DNA from: Elioraea tepida
Lineage (GTDB): Bacteria > Pseudomonadota > Alphaproteobacteria > Acetobacterales > Acetobacteraceae
Direction: 5' to 3'
DNA: 64,000 nucleotides
NCBI RefSeq assembly: GCF_019203965.1
Contig: NZ_CP076448.1
Location: forward strand, 1,255,001-1,319,000
This document shows positions 53,169-61,005 of this stretch, in pieces; position 1 is the first letter of the stretch, and each line of letters opens with the position of its first letter. A program made the translations under genes and the position numbers. The notes beneath the pieces were generated by a model that worked only from the letters and a program-made list of their open reading frames with translations, made no database searches and was not told where the DNA came from.

Positions 53169-56123
53169 TCACGCTGCGCGAATTTGGCACAGCGTGCACT
53201 TGGTCTCCTGCATCGAGGTGACCGGATCGAAGCCGTAGGTCGTGACCGTGTTCACGCTCTCGCCGAGCACGATCGGGTCGGTGCCGGCGGGATACTTGCG
53301 CCTCTGGTCCTCCTGCATGAACCAGCCGGCGAAGTGGAACGGCATGAACGCCACGCCGCGCCCGACCCGGTCGGTGACGAGCGCCTTGACGCGGATGAAC
53401 TTGCCCTGTGGCATCTCCGGGCCGTTCACGAGCACCCACTGGCCATCGCGGATGTTCCGCTCCGCCGCATCCTGGGTGTTGATCTCGATGAACATGTCCT
53501 GCTGCAGCTCGGCGAGCCACTTGTTCGAGCGCGTCTCCTCGCCGCCGCCCTCGTATTCGACGAGGCGCCCCGACGTCAGGACGATCGGGAAGTTGCGCGC
53601 GACGTTGTTCGCTACCGCACGCTCCTGGATCGTCTTGCCGATGTTCCGCACCCGATGCGCCATGAAGTTGTCGCGGGTCGGGTACTGCGCCACGAGGTCG
53701 GGGCGGGGGCTGTAGATCGGCTCGCGGTGCACCGGGATCGGGTCGGGCAGGTTCCAGGCGTTCGCCCGCGCCTTCGCGTTGCCGAACGGCGAACAGCCGT
53801 GCTTCAGCGCCACGCGGATGATGCCGCCCGAGAGGTCGGTCGCCCAGCTCACGCGATCGGCGTTCGCGCCGCCGATCCGCTCGATGGTCGCCCGCTCCGC
53901 CTCCGTCAGGTCCTTGTCCCAGCCGAGACGCTTGAGCACGGCGTAGGTGAACTCGGGGTAGCCGTCGGTCAGCTCAGAGCCCTTGGAATAGCTGCCCTCG
54001 GCGAGCAGCGACACGCCGTTGCGCTCGACGCCGAAGCGCGCACGGAACGTTCCGCCGCCGTCCATCACGTGCTCGTTCGTATTGTAGAGGATGTGCGTTC
54101 CGGGGTGGCGAAGCTCCGGCGTGCCCCAGCATGGCCAGGGCAGGCCGTAGTAGTCCCCCCTCACCTCGGGAGGCGCGTCGGGCTTGGCGCGCAGCGTGAC
54201 GATGTCGAAGGCGCCCTGATTGGCCATGTGCGCCTTCAGACGCTCGGGGCTCTGGCCGGTGTAGCCGGTCGACCACGCGCCGCGGTTGATCTCCCGCAGC
54301 ACGCTCTCGGGTTCCGGAACCTTGGCCTTGACCGTGATGTTCTTGAACATCTCGTTGGCGAAACCGAGCTTCTCGGCAAGACGGTAGATCACCTCGTAGT
54401 CGGTCTTGCTCTCGAAGATCGGCTCGACGATCTTCTGGCCCCACTGAACCGAGCGGTTGGAGGCGGTGCGGCTGCCGTCGCACTCGAACTGGGTGCAGAT
54501 CGGCAGGAGGTAGGTGTTGTCGCGCCGGTTCGCGAGCACCGCGAAGGTGGTCGGGTGCGGGTCGGCCACCACGAGGAGGTCGAGCTTCTCGAGCCCCTTT
54601 GCCGCCTCGGGCATCCGGGTGACAGTGTTGCCGCCATGACCGAACACCAGCATGGCGCGGAAGTTCGGCTGCCCGGCCACAAGGTTCGCGGTGTCGCCCG
54701 ACCCGGGCTCGAGGAGGATCGCGTCGAAGTAGCGCGTGGTGGTGATGCCGGGCATCTCCATCATGCGCTTGCGCGCCGCGTCATCCGCGTTGGGCGGGCC
54801 GAACCGGCCGCGAAGATACTCATAGGAGACATCCCACACCCGGCCCCAGTGACGCCACGCGCCCTCGTCGAGCCCGTAATAGGCTGGGAGCGTGGTCACA
54901 TCGAGACCGAGGTCGGTCGCCCCCTGAACGTTGCAGTGGCCGCGGAAGATATTCGCGCCCGTGCCGGGGGAACCGACATTGCCGGTGGCAAGCAGGAGGA
55001 TGCAGGCCGCGCGCACGTTCGCCGTGCCCACGGTCTTCTGCGTCATCCCCATGCACCAGACGAGGGTGGCGGGCTTTTGCTTCGCGAACATCTCCGCCAC
55101 CTTGCGAAGCTGCGCGCCGGGAACGCCGCTGACGCGCTCGACCTCGGCCGGCGTCCACTTCGCCACTTCCTTCCGCACGTCCTCCATCCCGTAGACGCGC
55201 TGGCGGATGAACTCCTTGTCCTCCCAGCCGTTCTCGAAGATGTGCCAGAGGATGCCCCACAGCACGGGGATGTCCGTGCCGGGGCGGAACCGGACATACT
55301 CTGTGGCGTGCGCCGCGGTGCGCGTGAAGCGCGGATCGGCGACGATCAGGTTGGCGCGGTTGATCTCCTTGCCCTGGAGAACGTGCTGCAGCGACACCGG
55401 GTGCGCCTCGGCCGGGTTGCCACCCATGATCAGGATGGTCTTGGCGTTGCGGATGTCGTTGTAGCTGTTGGTCTGCGCCCCGTAGCCCCAGGTATTGGCA
55501 ACCCCCGCGACCGTCGTCGAGTGGCAGATGCGGGCCTGATGGTCGACGTTGTTGGTGCCCCAGAACGCGGCGAACTTGCGGTAAAGATAGGCGCCTTCGT
55601 TCGAGAACTTGGCCGAGCCGAGCAGGAACACCGCGTCGGGGCCGGCCTTGGCGCGGATATCGAGAAGCTTGTCGCCGATCTCGTTGATAGCCTGGTCCCA
55701 GCTCAGCCGGGTCCACTGGCCGTTCACAAGCTTCATCGGGTACTTCAGGCGCCGGTCACCGTGCACGAGCTCGCGCACCGCGGCGCCCTTGGCGCAGTGC
55801 GTCCCGCGGTTGATCGGGCTCTCCCAGGCCGGCTCCTGGCCGACCCACACCCCGTTCTGCACCTCGGCGATCACGGTGCAGCCGACCGAGCAGTGGGTGC
55901 AGATGTTCTTCCTCTTCACCACCGCCACGCCGGGCTGCATCGGCCCGGCGTCCGCCTTCTTCACCGTGCCAGCACCGAGCGCGCCGAGCGCGCCGAGACC
56001 AGAGGCGACGATCCCCGACTTGCGGAGGAAGCCGCGACGGTCCATCGCCCCGCCGGAAAGGCCGGCGAAGGCCGAGGCGAGACCCGTGCGCGAGACCTTG
56101 CCCTCGCTGCGCTTGATCAGCAT
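53169..56123 (-). CDS. Formate dehydrogenase alpha (catalytic, molybdopterin) subunit
   Basis: 984-residue periplasmic catalytic subunit oxidising formate to CO2 at a Mo- or W-bis-MGD centre. ATG 56123 has GGGAGG five bases upstream. The Tat signal (MDRRGFLRKSGIVASGLGAL) is at residues 27-46. The proximal cluster is NICTHCSVGCTVIAEVQNGV plus NRGTHCAKGAA. The metal ligand is a cysteine, not selenocysteine: VDHQARICHSTTVAGVAN near residue 190. GHGGNTVTRMPEAAKGLEK and the long FRARFGVERNGVSLLA region are FDH-type, and the C-terminal dinucleotide-binding domain includes FPIVLTSGRLVEYEGGG. It ends with a CTLCQ motif, which may be chance. Preceded by a Tat-signal small gene. Confidence 0.96.
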   Translation of the reverse strand: MLIKRSEGKVSRTGLASAFAGLSGGAMDRRGFLRKSGIVASGLGALGALGAGTVKKADAGPMQPGVAVVKRKNICTHCSVGCTVIAEVQNGVWVGQEPAWESPINRGTHCAKGAAVRELVHGDRRLKYPMKLVNGQWTRLSWDQAINEIGDKLLDIRAKAGPDAVFLLGSAKFSNEGAYLYRKFAAFWGTNNVDHQARICHSTTVAGVANTWGYGAQTNSYNDIRNAKTILIMGGNPAEAHPVSLQHVLQGKEINRANLIVADPRFTRTAAHATEYVRFRPGTDIPVLWGILWHIFENGWEDKEFIRQRVYGMEDVRKEVAKWTPAEVERVSGVPGAQLRKVAEMFAKQKPATLVWCMGMTQKTVGTANVRAACILLLATGNVGSPGTGANIFRGHCNVQGATDLGLDVTTLPAYYGLDEGAWRHWGRVWDVSYEYLRGRFGPPNADDAARKRMMEMPGITTTRYFDAILLEPGSGDTANLVAGQPNFRAMLVFGHGGNTVTRMPEAAKGLEKLDLLVVADPHPTTFAVLANRRDNTYLLPICTQFECDGSRTASNRSVQWGQKIVEPIFESKTDYEVIYRLAEKLGFANEMFKNITVKAKVPEPESVLREINRGAWSTGYTGQSPERLKAHMANQGAFDIVTLRAKPDAPPEVRGDYYGLPWPCWGTPELRHPGTHILYNTNEHVMDGGGTFRARFGVERNGVSLLAEGSYSKGSELTDGYPEFTYAVLKRLGWDKDLTEAERATIERIGGANADRVSWATDLSGGIIRVALKHGCSPFGNAKARANAWNLPDPIPVHREPIYSPRPDLVAQYPTRDNFMAHRVRNIGKTIQERAVANNVARNFPIVLTSGRLVEYEGGGEETRSNKWLAELQQDMFIEINTQDAAERNIRDGQWVLVNGPEMPQGKFIRVKALVTDRVGRGVAFMPFHFAGWFMQEDQRRKYPAGTDPIVLGESVNTVTTYGFDPVTSMQETKCTLCQIRAA

Positions 56124-56134
56124 CGACGCCTCCC

Positions 56135-56347
56135 TCACTGCTCGTAGCGGTTGGTGCGGTAGAAGGCCTGGATGTGCGGGCTGTTCGGCTGGTAGCGCCG
56201 CTTGCGCGCTTCCTGGGCGCTCTCGCGTGCGGCAGCCGGCGTCGCCAGCAGCGGCGCCGAGACAGCGGCCGCTCCGGCGGACAGCCCGAGCGACTTGAGG
56301 AACCCACGCCGCGCCGGCGCGGCGTCAGCCTTCTCTGTCTTCATCAT
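56135..56347 (-). CDS. Formate-dehydrogenase-linked small Tat-signal protein
   Basis: 70-residue protein of the type annotated as formate dehydrogenase region TAT target. It has a twin-arginine signal (ARRGFLKSLGLSAGAAAVSA) and a short mature part ending SPHIQAFYRTNRYEQ. Its role is unknown; it always accompanies the dehydrogenase genes. Its TGA lies 11 bases before ATG 56123 and overlaps an alternative GTG start of the alpha subunit. The mature peptide would be about 30 residues. Confidence 0.9.
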   Translation of the reverse strand: MMKTEKADAAPARRGFLKSLGLSAGAAAVSAPLLATPAAARESAQEARKRRYQPNSPHIQAFYRTNRYEQ

Positions 56348-56414
56348 CCCTCACTCCGTACCGATCCGTTCCTCATCACCGGGAAGCCTTGGCCCCGACC
56401 TCAGGGGTTTCCCC

Positions 56415-57050
56415 TCAGGCAGGAAGCGTGGCCGCCTCAGCTTCGATCTCGACGAACACGCGCCCGAGCCGGCCGACCGCCCGGTAGAACCGGGCGTGCT
56501 CGGCCGTCTCGAGATCCCGAAAGAAGGTCCCCGCCCAGGGAGCGATATGGCGCGCGAAGAACCGCGGCGCCTCCTCGGCCCCCGCCTCGAACGCGCCGGA
56601 GAGGAGCCCCGCCATGATCTCGGCAAGTGTTGCGATATGGTCCTCCGGTTCGCCCACCCCGTCGGCGCGGGCAAGCCCGAGCCGCTCCATGTCCGCCCGA
56701 ACTTTGGCGAGCGGCTTCTCGTGCAGGAAGCCCGTGAGATAGTAGCTCGCATAGGGCAGAAGCTCGCCGCGCCCGAGCCCGATGAAGAGATCGTGGAACT
56801 CGCGCGCAAGCGCGGCTTCGTTCGCCTCGCGGGCGGAAGCGGCCAGCATGCCGCGCGCCGCGCCAAGCGGCGTCTCGTCCGCCTCGAGCGACGAAAGCTG
56901 TTCAAGAAGCTCCTGTCCAGGTGGGCGGAACAGAAGCGTGGAGAGCAGGGACCAGTGCCGCGCCCGCATCACATCCACGGGGTCGACCGCCGCGTCGCGG
57001 CTGCTCTCCGCACCAGGGCCAAGCCGTGCCACGGCAAGCTGTTCGGCCAT
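56415..57050 (-). CDS. TorD/DmsD-family chaperone
   Basis: 211-residue cytoplasmic chaperone that binds the Tat signal of a molybdoenzyme until the cofactor is inserted. The family stretch GELLPYASYYLTGFLHEKPL then AKVRADMERLGL near residue 100 is followed by GEPEDHIATLAEIMAGLLSG, the E-P-x-D-H motif near residue 135. ATG 57050 with GAGGGG upstream is preferred; a GTG at 57101 would add 17 residues. The partner is most likely the formate dehydrogenase alpha subunit encoded next. The gene is the first behind a promoter-like sequence at 57203-57230. Confidence 0.88.
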   Translation of the reverse strand: MAEQLAVARLGPGAESSRDAAVDPVDVMRARHWSLLSTLLFRPPGQELLEQLSSLEADETPLGAARGMLAASAREANEAALAREFHDLFIGLGRGELLPYASYYLTGFLHEKPLAKVRADMERLGLARADGVGEPEDHIATLAEIMAGLLSGAFEAGAEEAPRFFARHIAPWAGTFFRDLETAEHARFYRAVGRLGRVFVEIEAEAATLPA

Positions 57051-57202
57051 CAGAACCAGCCCCTCAGCGACCCAAAGCCTCGCCGCGCTGGAGGCCAGCA
57101 CAAGCCCTGACTTGCACCGTTGTTCGGCGCTTCCGCCGCTTGCATCCGTGTCGGCACCAAGGCCAGCACGTCCCCGTTCCTCCCTACCTCGATGTGTGAG
57201 AG

Positions 57203-57230
57203 GCTATGCCCCAGCCGGCATGTCGGTCAA
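57203..57230 (-). promoter_or_regulatory. Candidate promoter of the torD-formate dehydrogenase unit
   Basis: TTGACC (57230-57225), 16-base spacer and CATAGC (57208-57203) on the minus strand. A start near 57196 would give a leader of about 145 bases before ATG 57050. The gap 57051-57339 otherwise holds no supported gene, so a separate transcription unit starts here. Confidence 0.45.
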
Positions 57231-57339
57231 TAGGCCGTGACCTGGGTTGCGGTGGCCGTGTCGGCCCGAGCGGAGCGCCTCCGCAAGGGCTCATCGTCTC
57301 GGAACGATGCGGGGACAGCCGTTTTTCCGACCTGCACGC

Positions 57340-58080
57340 TCAGGTAGGGGTCGCGCCGCCGTGACGCGGCCGCCGCGCCCCGCCCCTGCTCGCCTGACCA
57401 TCGGCCGGCGCCTCGAGGCTCGCGGGAACCGCGGGAGCCGTTGCCGGGGGGATGGCGTCGGGCGCGGTGACCACCCGGCCCGCCGACTCGGAGAGGCGAA
57501 TTGCTGCCTGGGGCGGCGAACCGGCTCCCTCCGCCCCGCCCGCGTCGGGCGCTTCCCCTGCCATGCCGTCGCTCGGGCTTCCGGGCTTGTCCTCGGCACG
57601 CTCGCGGCGAACGAGGCCAAGGATCCGGTCCGCCAAAGCCTCCACGTCCGGCCCGGTTGCGATCTCGGCCACGTAACCCGGCGCCCCCCCCGGCACGTTC
57701 CAGTCCCACGCATAGTCGGCCGGGCCGATGAAGTCGCGGATGGTGGGATCGAGGCTCCAGACCCGCCGAAGCGCGGCATTCCGAAGCGCTGCCGGAACCC
57801 CCTTGCGGAGGAAGACGCTGATGTCGCTCTCGGCCGTGAGCGTCTCGATCGGCGGCAGGGAGGAGAGGTCGAGCTCGGGCTCGGGCTCGGGCTCGCCGAC
57901 GGCTTCGGCCCGCGCCGCGACGGGGGGCGGCGGGACTGGCTCGGTGGCGGGCGCGACCCCCGACGGCGCGCCCGGGGTGACGGTCGGAGGCGGCTCCTGG
58001 CGGGATCGCTCCCCGCCCGAGCGCTTGAGCCGCGACCAGCGGGCGAGGAAGCCTTCGCCGGAGCGCTCCTCCTCAGACAT
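57340..58080 (-). CDS. DUF3306 protein, formate dehydrogenase accessory
   Basis: 246-residue DUF3306 protein. The N-terminal FLARWSRLKR motif (residues 10-19) is conserved in the family. A Pro/Glu-rich linker contains EPEPEPELDLSSLPPIETLT. The core SDISVFLRKGVPAALRNAAL then RRVWSLDPTIRDFIGPADYA and WDWNVPGGAPGY is highly family-specific. The C-terminal third is low complexity. No signal or membrane helix, so cytoplasmic. Its start overlaps the DUF3305 stop by eight bases. Function unknown; always found with formate dehydrogenase genes as far as I know. Confidence 0.9.
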   Translation of the reverse strand: MSEEERSGEGFLARWSRLKRSGGERSRQEPPPTVTPGAPSGVAPATEPVPPPPVAARAEAVGEPEPEPELDLSSLPPIETLTAESDISVFLRKGVPAALRNAALRRVWSLDPTIRDFIGPADYAWDWNVPGGAPGYVAEIATGPDVEALADRILGLVRRERAEDKPGSPSDGMAGEAPDAGGAEGAGSPPQAAIRLSESAGRVVTAPDAIPPATAPAVPASLEAPADGQASRGGARRPRHGGATPT

Positions 58081-58576
58081 CGCGCGCGACCCGTCGGCGC
58101 ACCCCGAGGCTCTCGGGGTCAGCACGATCACGCTTGCGCTTGTGGAAGCCGCGCTCGACGTGATGCGCGGCGACGAACGCCTCGAGCGCCTCGCGGATCT
58201 GCCCCGGCATCGGCACGGTCTCGATCACGTCCGACCCGGCGGTGGTCATCGCCTCCGCTTCGCCAGGATCGGCGAGCACGGCCACAAGCTCCATCCCTGG
58301 CGGAGTGCTCGAGGGCCTGAGCACCACCCAAAGCACCGGCGCCCCGCTCTCGAGGTTCGACTTGTAGTTCGGCGTCTCGGAGGAAAAGAAGCTCACCGTG
58401 GTGCTGCCGGCGATGTAGGCGGTGAGCCCTTTCTCTTTGCGCAGGACCGTCCACGGCGCCGCCGCGGTCTCGCCCGGCAGCACCGCGACCGGCACCCAGA
58501 GATCCTCGGCCCAGGGCGTCGACCCGGCACGACGTTCCACCACGACGGCGACGGGGTGATGCTCCTCGGCCAGCAT
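58073..58576 (-). CDS. DUF3305 protein, formate dehydrogenase accessory
   Basis: 167-residue DUF3305 protein. Core: VAVVVERRAGSTPWAEDLWV followed by PVAVLPGETAA, a beta-rich region (FFSSETPNYKSNLESGAPVL, WVVLRPSSTPPGMELVAVLA), then MPGQIREALEAFVAAHHVER and a basic C-terminus. No known catalytic motif. Co-translated with DUF3306. Role unknown; probably works in cofactor handling or assembly of the dehydrogenase, inferred from context only. Confidence 0.9.
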   Translation of the reverse strand: MLAEEHHPVAVVVERRAGSTPWAEDLWVPVAVLPGETAAAPWTVLRKEKGLTAYIAGSTTVSFFSSETPNYKSNLESGAPVLWVVLRPSSTPPGMELVAVLADPGEAEAMTTAGSDVIETVPMPGQIREALEAFVAAHHVERGFHKRKRDRADPESLGVRRRVARDV

Positions 58577-58586
58577 CGCTTCCGCC

Positions 58587-59624
58587 TCAGGCGGCCTGCG
58601 CCTGCCGAAGCGGCAGGCCGGCGAGCAGGTTCTGCGGCTTCATCCGCACCGTTCGCGCCGGCGTCATGGCAAGAGCGAGATAGACCGGGCGGCCGGCAAC
58701 GCGGGGCAGCATCTCGGCAGGATCCTCGAACTCGAGGCGGAACAGGGCGAGGATCCGGCCCAAGTCCTCCGCCCCCACACGCTCGCCGTGCCAGAGCCGG
58801 GTGCAGATCGCCGTCGCCTCCTGATCGAGGCCGACATACCAAGCCCAGGCCTCGTCATGGATCGTCTGCAGCGGCTGGACCGAGACGCGCACGCCGACGA
58901 GATGACGCACCCAGGCCTCGATCACGCGCGCGAGCGCGTCCTGGCCGTCGCGCCCGAAGGTCAGGTCGAGCACGGTATCGAACCGGTCCGACCGGTCCCA
59001 GTAGATCGCGGCATTGTCGCGCGACAGAACGTCGAGCTCCACCGAGCGAAGCTTCGCCCCGGCTTCGGCGATCATCTGCCCCAGCACGCCGAGGCCGGCG
59101 TGGCGCTCCCGCGCCTCTCCGGCCGCCGCCTGGACCGTCTCCTCGTCGGCGAGCAGGAGGTTGCCGCCCTCGGTCGAGACACGCTGCGGGCGGAAGAACA
59201 GCTCCGCCGCGCGCAGCCGGATCGGGTCGTCGGTCTCGTCGAGGATGTTGCGCAGGATCAGCTGCGCGAGCTGGGCGAGGAACAGCGGCGGGGTGCCGCG
59301 AAGGTCGCCGCGGAACAGCGCCGTGTAGGCCGACTCGACCGTCGGGTGGGCGAGCAGGTGGTCGCGGAACGCGAGCCAAGCCTGCCAGTTCTCCCGCGCA
59401 TCGGCATCGGCGATCGCCTCGACCTCGACGGCAGCGACGCCGCGGCGCGGATTGGCGAGCAGGGAGGCGTGCAGAGCGCGCTCCGCCGCGCAGGCCTCTG
59501 CAGGCGGCACGAGCTCCGGCCGGGCGAGCCAGGCAGCAATGAGGGCGTCCGTCACCGCAAGCCCCCCCGCCTCGGTTCGCTCCACGAGGTGATGGCCGCA
59601 CGAGAGCCAGAAATCGGGCCGCAC
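58587..59624 (-). CDS. DUF6352-type protein of the formate dehydrogenase cluster
   Basis: 345-residue cytoplasmic protein with no recognised catalytic motif. It begins MRPDFWLSCGHHLVERTEAG and is largely helical (LFLAQLAQLILRNILDETDD, AAELFFRPQRVSTEGGNLLL). Later blocks include LRSVELDVLSRDNAAIYWDR and LRTF-like VSVQPLQTIHDEAWAWYVGL. The family name is from memory and should be checked. It is 10 bases upstream of DUF3305 in the run. Whether it is a chaperone or scaffold cannot be told from sequence. Confidence 0.75.
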   Translation of the reverse strand: MRPDFWLSCGHHLVERTEAGGLAVTDALIAAWLARPELVPPAEACAAERALHASLLANPRRGVAAVEVEAIADADARENWQAWLAFRDHLLAHPTVESAYTALFRGDLRGTPPLFLAQLAQLILRNILDETDDPIRLRAAELFFRPQRVSTEGGNLLLADEETVQAAAGEARERHAGLGVLGQMIAEAGAKLRSVELDVLSRDNAAIYWDRSDRFDTVLDLTFGRDGQDALARVIEAWVRHLVGVRVSVQPLQTIHDEAWAWYVGLDQEATAICTRLWHGERVGAEDLGRILALFRLEFEDPAEMLPRVAGRPVYLALAMTPARTVRMKPQNLLAGLPLRQAQAA

Positions 59625-59635
59625 GCCGCTCCTCC

Positions 59636-60184
59636 TCAGCCGTTCGCCCGACGCACGAGTGCGACGAGATCGACCCGCTCCGCGCGCTCCTCCGCCGCGT
59701 CGTCGCTGCGCACGAGGCCGATCACGGGCAGAGCCTGCGGGGACCCCCTGCGCCTGAGGGTGCGGAACCGCTCCCGAACCCCCTCCGCTTCGACGCTGCG
59801 GCTGAGCGCGATCACCGTTCCCGGCTCATGCCCGGAGGCGAGCTCCTCAGAGAAGGCGAGCTCCTCCTCGGCGACGGCGAGCGCCGACGCATCGTCGGGA
59901 GCGCCGAACTGGTCGCGCAGACGTGCGGCGAGAGAGGCGGCCGCAGCCGCACGCTCCTCCTCCGTGACCGAGCCCACACTGACGAGGGTCGAGAACCCGA
60001 AGGAGCCGAGGCCGAGGAAGCCCGAGCGGAAGGCTTGGCGCGCCCGGCCCGTGAGCGCGGCGGGGTCCACGTCCCAGAACATGAAACTGCCGACCACCGC
60101 GATCTCGCCCGGCTCGGCGGCGCGATCGAACACCACCGTGTCGGAGGGGTCGAGCCTAAGGGTGCGCAGGATCCGCCGTGTCAT
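59636..60184 (-). CDS. DUF6505-type protein of the formate dehydrogenase cluster
   Basis: 182-residue protein starting MTRRILRTLRLDPSDTVVFD, then RAAEPGEIAVVGSFMFWDVD and a hydrophobic block GFLGLGSFGFSTLVSVG. The C-terminal half contains VIALSRSVEAEGVRERFRTL. No motif recognised; the family name is tentative. The start overlaps the stop of the BPL-like gene by four bases (ATGA), and DUF6352 follows after 11 bases, so all are expressed together. Confidence 0.72.
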   Translation of the reverse strand: MTRRILRTLRLDPSDTVVFDRAAEPGEIAVVGSFMFWDVDPAALTGRARQAFRSGFLGLGSFGFSTLVSVGSVTEEERAAAAASLAARLRDQFGAPDDASALAVAEEELAFSEELASGHEPGTVIALSRSVEAEGVRERFRTLRRRGSPQALPVIGLVRSDDAAEERAERVDLVALVRRANG

Positions 60185-60903
60185 GCGACGAGATCGAGCC
60201 ATTGGGGGGCGGCGAGCGCCTCGGCAAGCGGCCGTCGCGTCTCCACCCCTGCCTCGTCCACCAGCACAAGGTCGCCCGAGGGGTCGATCCCACGCCGCGC
60301 CGCCTTCGGCTCCTCGAGGCGCAAGAGATACTGCTCCGCCACCGGGGCGAGGCCCTCGTCCTGCCAGGTGTAGAGCCCGACCATGAGATGCCGCGCGAAG
60401 CGCTCGGCGAGCCGGGCCCCGTCCTGGTCCTCGAAGCCCTGCTGCTCGAGCGAGGTGCGGTCGGGGAAATGCCCGGTCTCGATTCCGGGCGGTTCGGCGA
60501 GCCTGAGCGCGGCGTGCAGGACCATCCAGGCGGGGGCCTGGAGCTCGCCCGCGACGGGGGCCCAGGCGAGCCGCATGCCGCCGAGCCGGGCGCCGTCGAC
60601 GCGGATGAGATCGGGCCAGACGAAGCCGATCGGGTGCTCGGGCGGAGCGGCGACGGCAAGAGCATCGGCGAGCGCAGCCATGCCGACATAGAGGGCGAGC
60701 CGCGCGCGGGCGAGCGGCATCGCGGGTTCGAGCACCACCGCGCAGTCGAAGGTAAGGCCGCCACGGGCGAGCACCAGCGTCCCCGCCCCCGCCTCAGGCG
60801 CGATCGCGCAGGCGTGGCGGAAGGCGTCCCCGCCTTCGCGCAGAGTCACGCCCCTGAAAAGGGGGGGAAGGTCGAGTCGTCGGTCAAGCTCGGCGGCGCG
60901 CAT
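60181..60903 (-). CDS. Biotin/lipoate-protein-ligase-like protein with altered catalytic lysine
   Basis: 240-residue protein of the BPL/LplA/LipB superfamily. The segment IGFVWPDLIRVDGARLGGMR near residue 95 aligns with the ligase signature (KWPND...K-x-x-G), but the catalytic lysine position reads R (ARLGG) and WPND reads WPDL. The C-terminus (RGIDPSGDLVLVDEAGVETR) resembles the small SH3-like domain following BPL cores. It may be a binding-only derivative or an enzyme with changed chemistry. First gene of a run leading to DUF6505, DUF6352, DUF3305 and DUF3306, divergent from the Fe-S protein gene. Confidence 0.78.
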   Translation of the reverse strand: MRAAELDRRLDLPPLFRGVTLREGGDAFRHACAIAPEAGAGTLVLARGGLTFDCAVVLEPAMPLARARLALYVGMAALADALAVAAPPEHPIGFVWPDLIRVDGARLGGMRLAWAPVAGELQAPAWMVLHAALRLAEPPGIETGHFPDRTSLEQQGFEDQDGARLAERFARHLMVGLYTWQDEGLAPVAEQYLLRLEEPKAARRGIDPSGDLVLVDEAGVETRRPLAEALAAPQWLDLVA

Positions 60904-60945
60904 GGCGTCGTGGGCTGCCCCCGCTGGCGGTCGTGGTCGCGCCGT

Positions 60946-60953
60946 CATATATG
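60946..60953. promoter_or_regulatory. Palindromic AT-rich box in the divergent formate dehydrogenase accessory promoter
   Basis: CATATATG sits midway in the 102-base spacer between start codons at 60903 and 61006, an AT-rich island in GC-rich DNA. It could serve as a -10 element in both directions or part of a regulator site. No clear -35 partner was found. Confidence 0.35.
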
Positions 60954-61005
60954 CGCGGGGCGGTCGGTTTCCCAGGCGGGCGCCGGCAGGCTCCGGGGGA
61001 GGCGC

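Noticed and set aside
54820-55716. Alternative minus-strand frame inside the formate dehydrogenase alpha gene
   Set aside because: It is the +1 or +2 shadow of the alpha subunit and has no family similarity.
53169-56123. Selenocysteine in the formate dehydrogenase alpha subunit
   Set aside because: The catalytic codon is a cysteine codon (TGC on the minus strand); there is no in-frame TGA and no need to invoke a SECIS element.
53184-56147. Roughly 990-codon plus-strand frame opposite the formate dehydrogenase alpha gene
   Set aside because: Mirror frame of the catalytic subunit; no recognisable domain and no ribosome site, while the minus strand has full family motifs.
56400-56420. Hairpin overlapping the torD stop codon
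   Set aside because: CCTGAGGGG/CCCCTGAGG pairs only with a mismatch and has no U-tract, so it was not called a terminator.
57051-57339. Possible small gene between torD and DUF3306
   Set aside because: Short frames exist but none has a plausible ribosome site or protein-like composition. A promoter is the better explanation.
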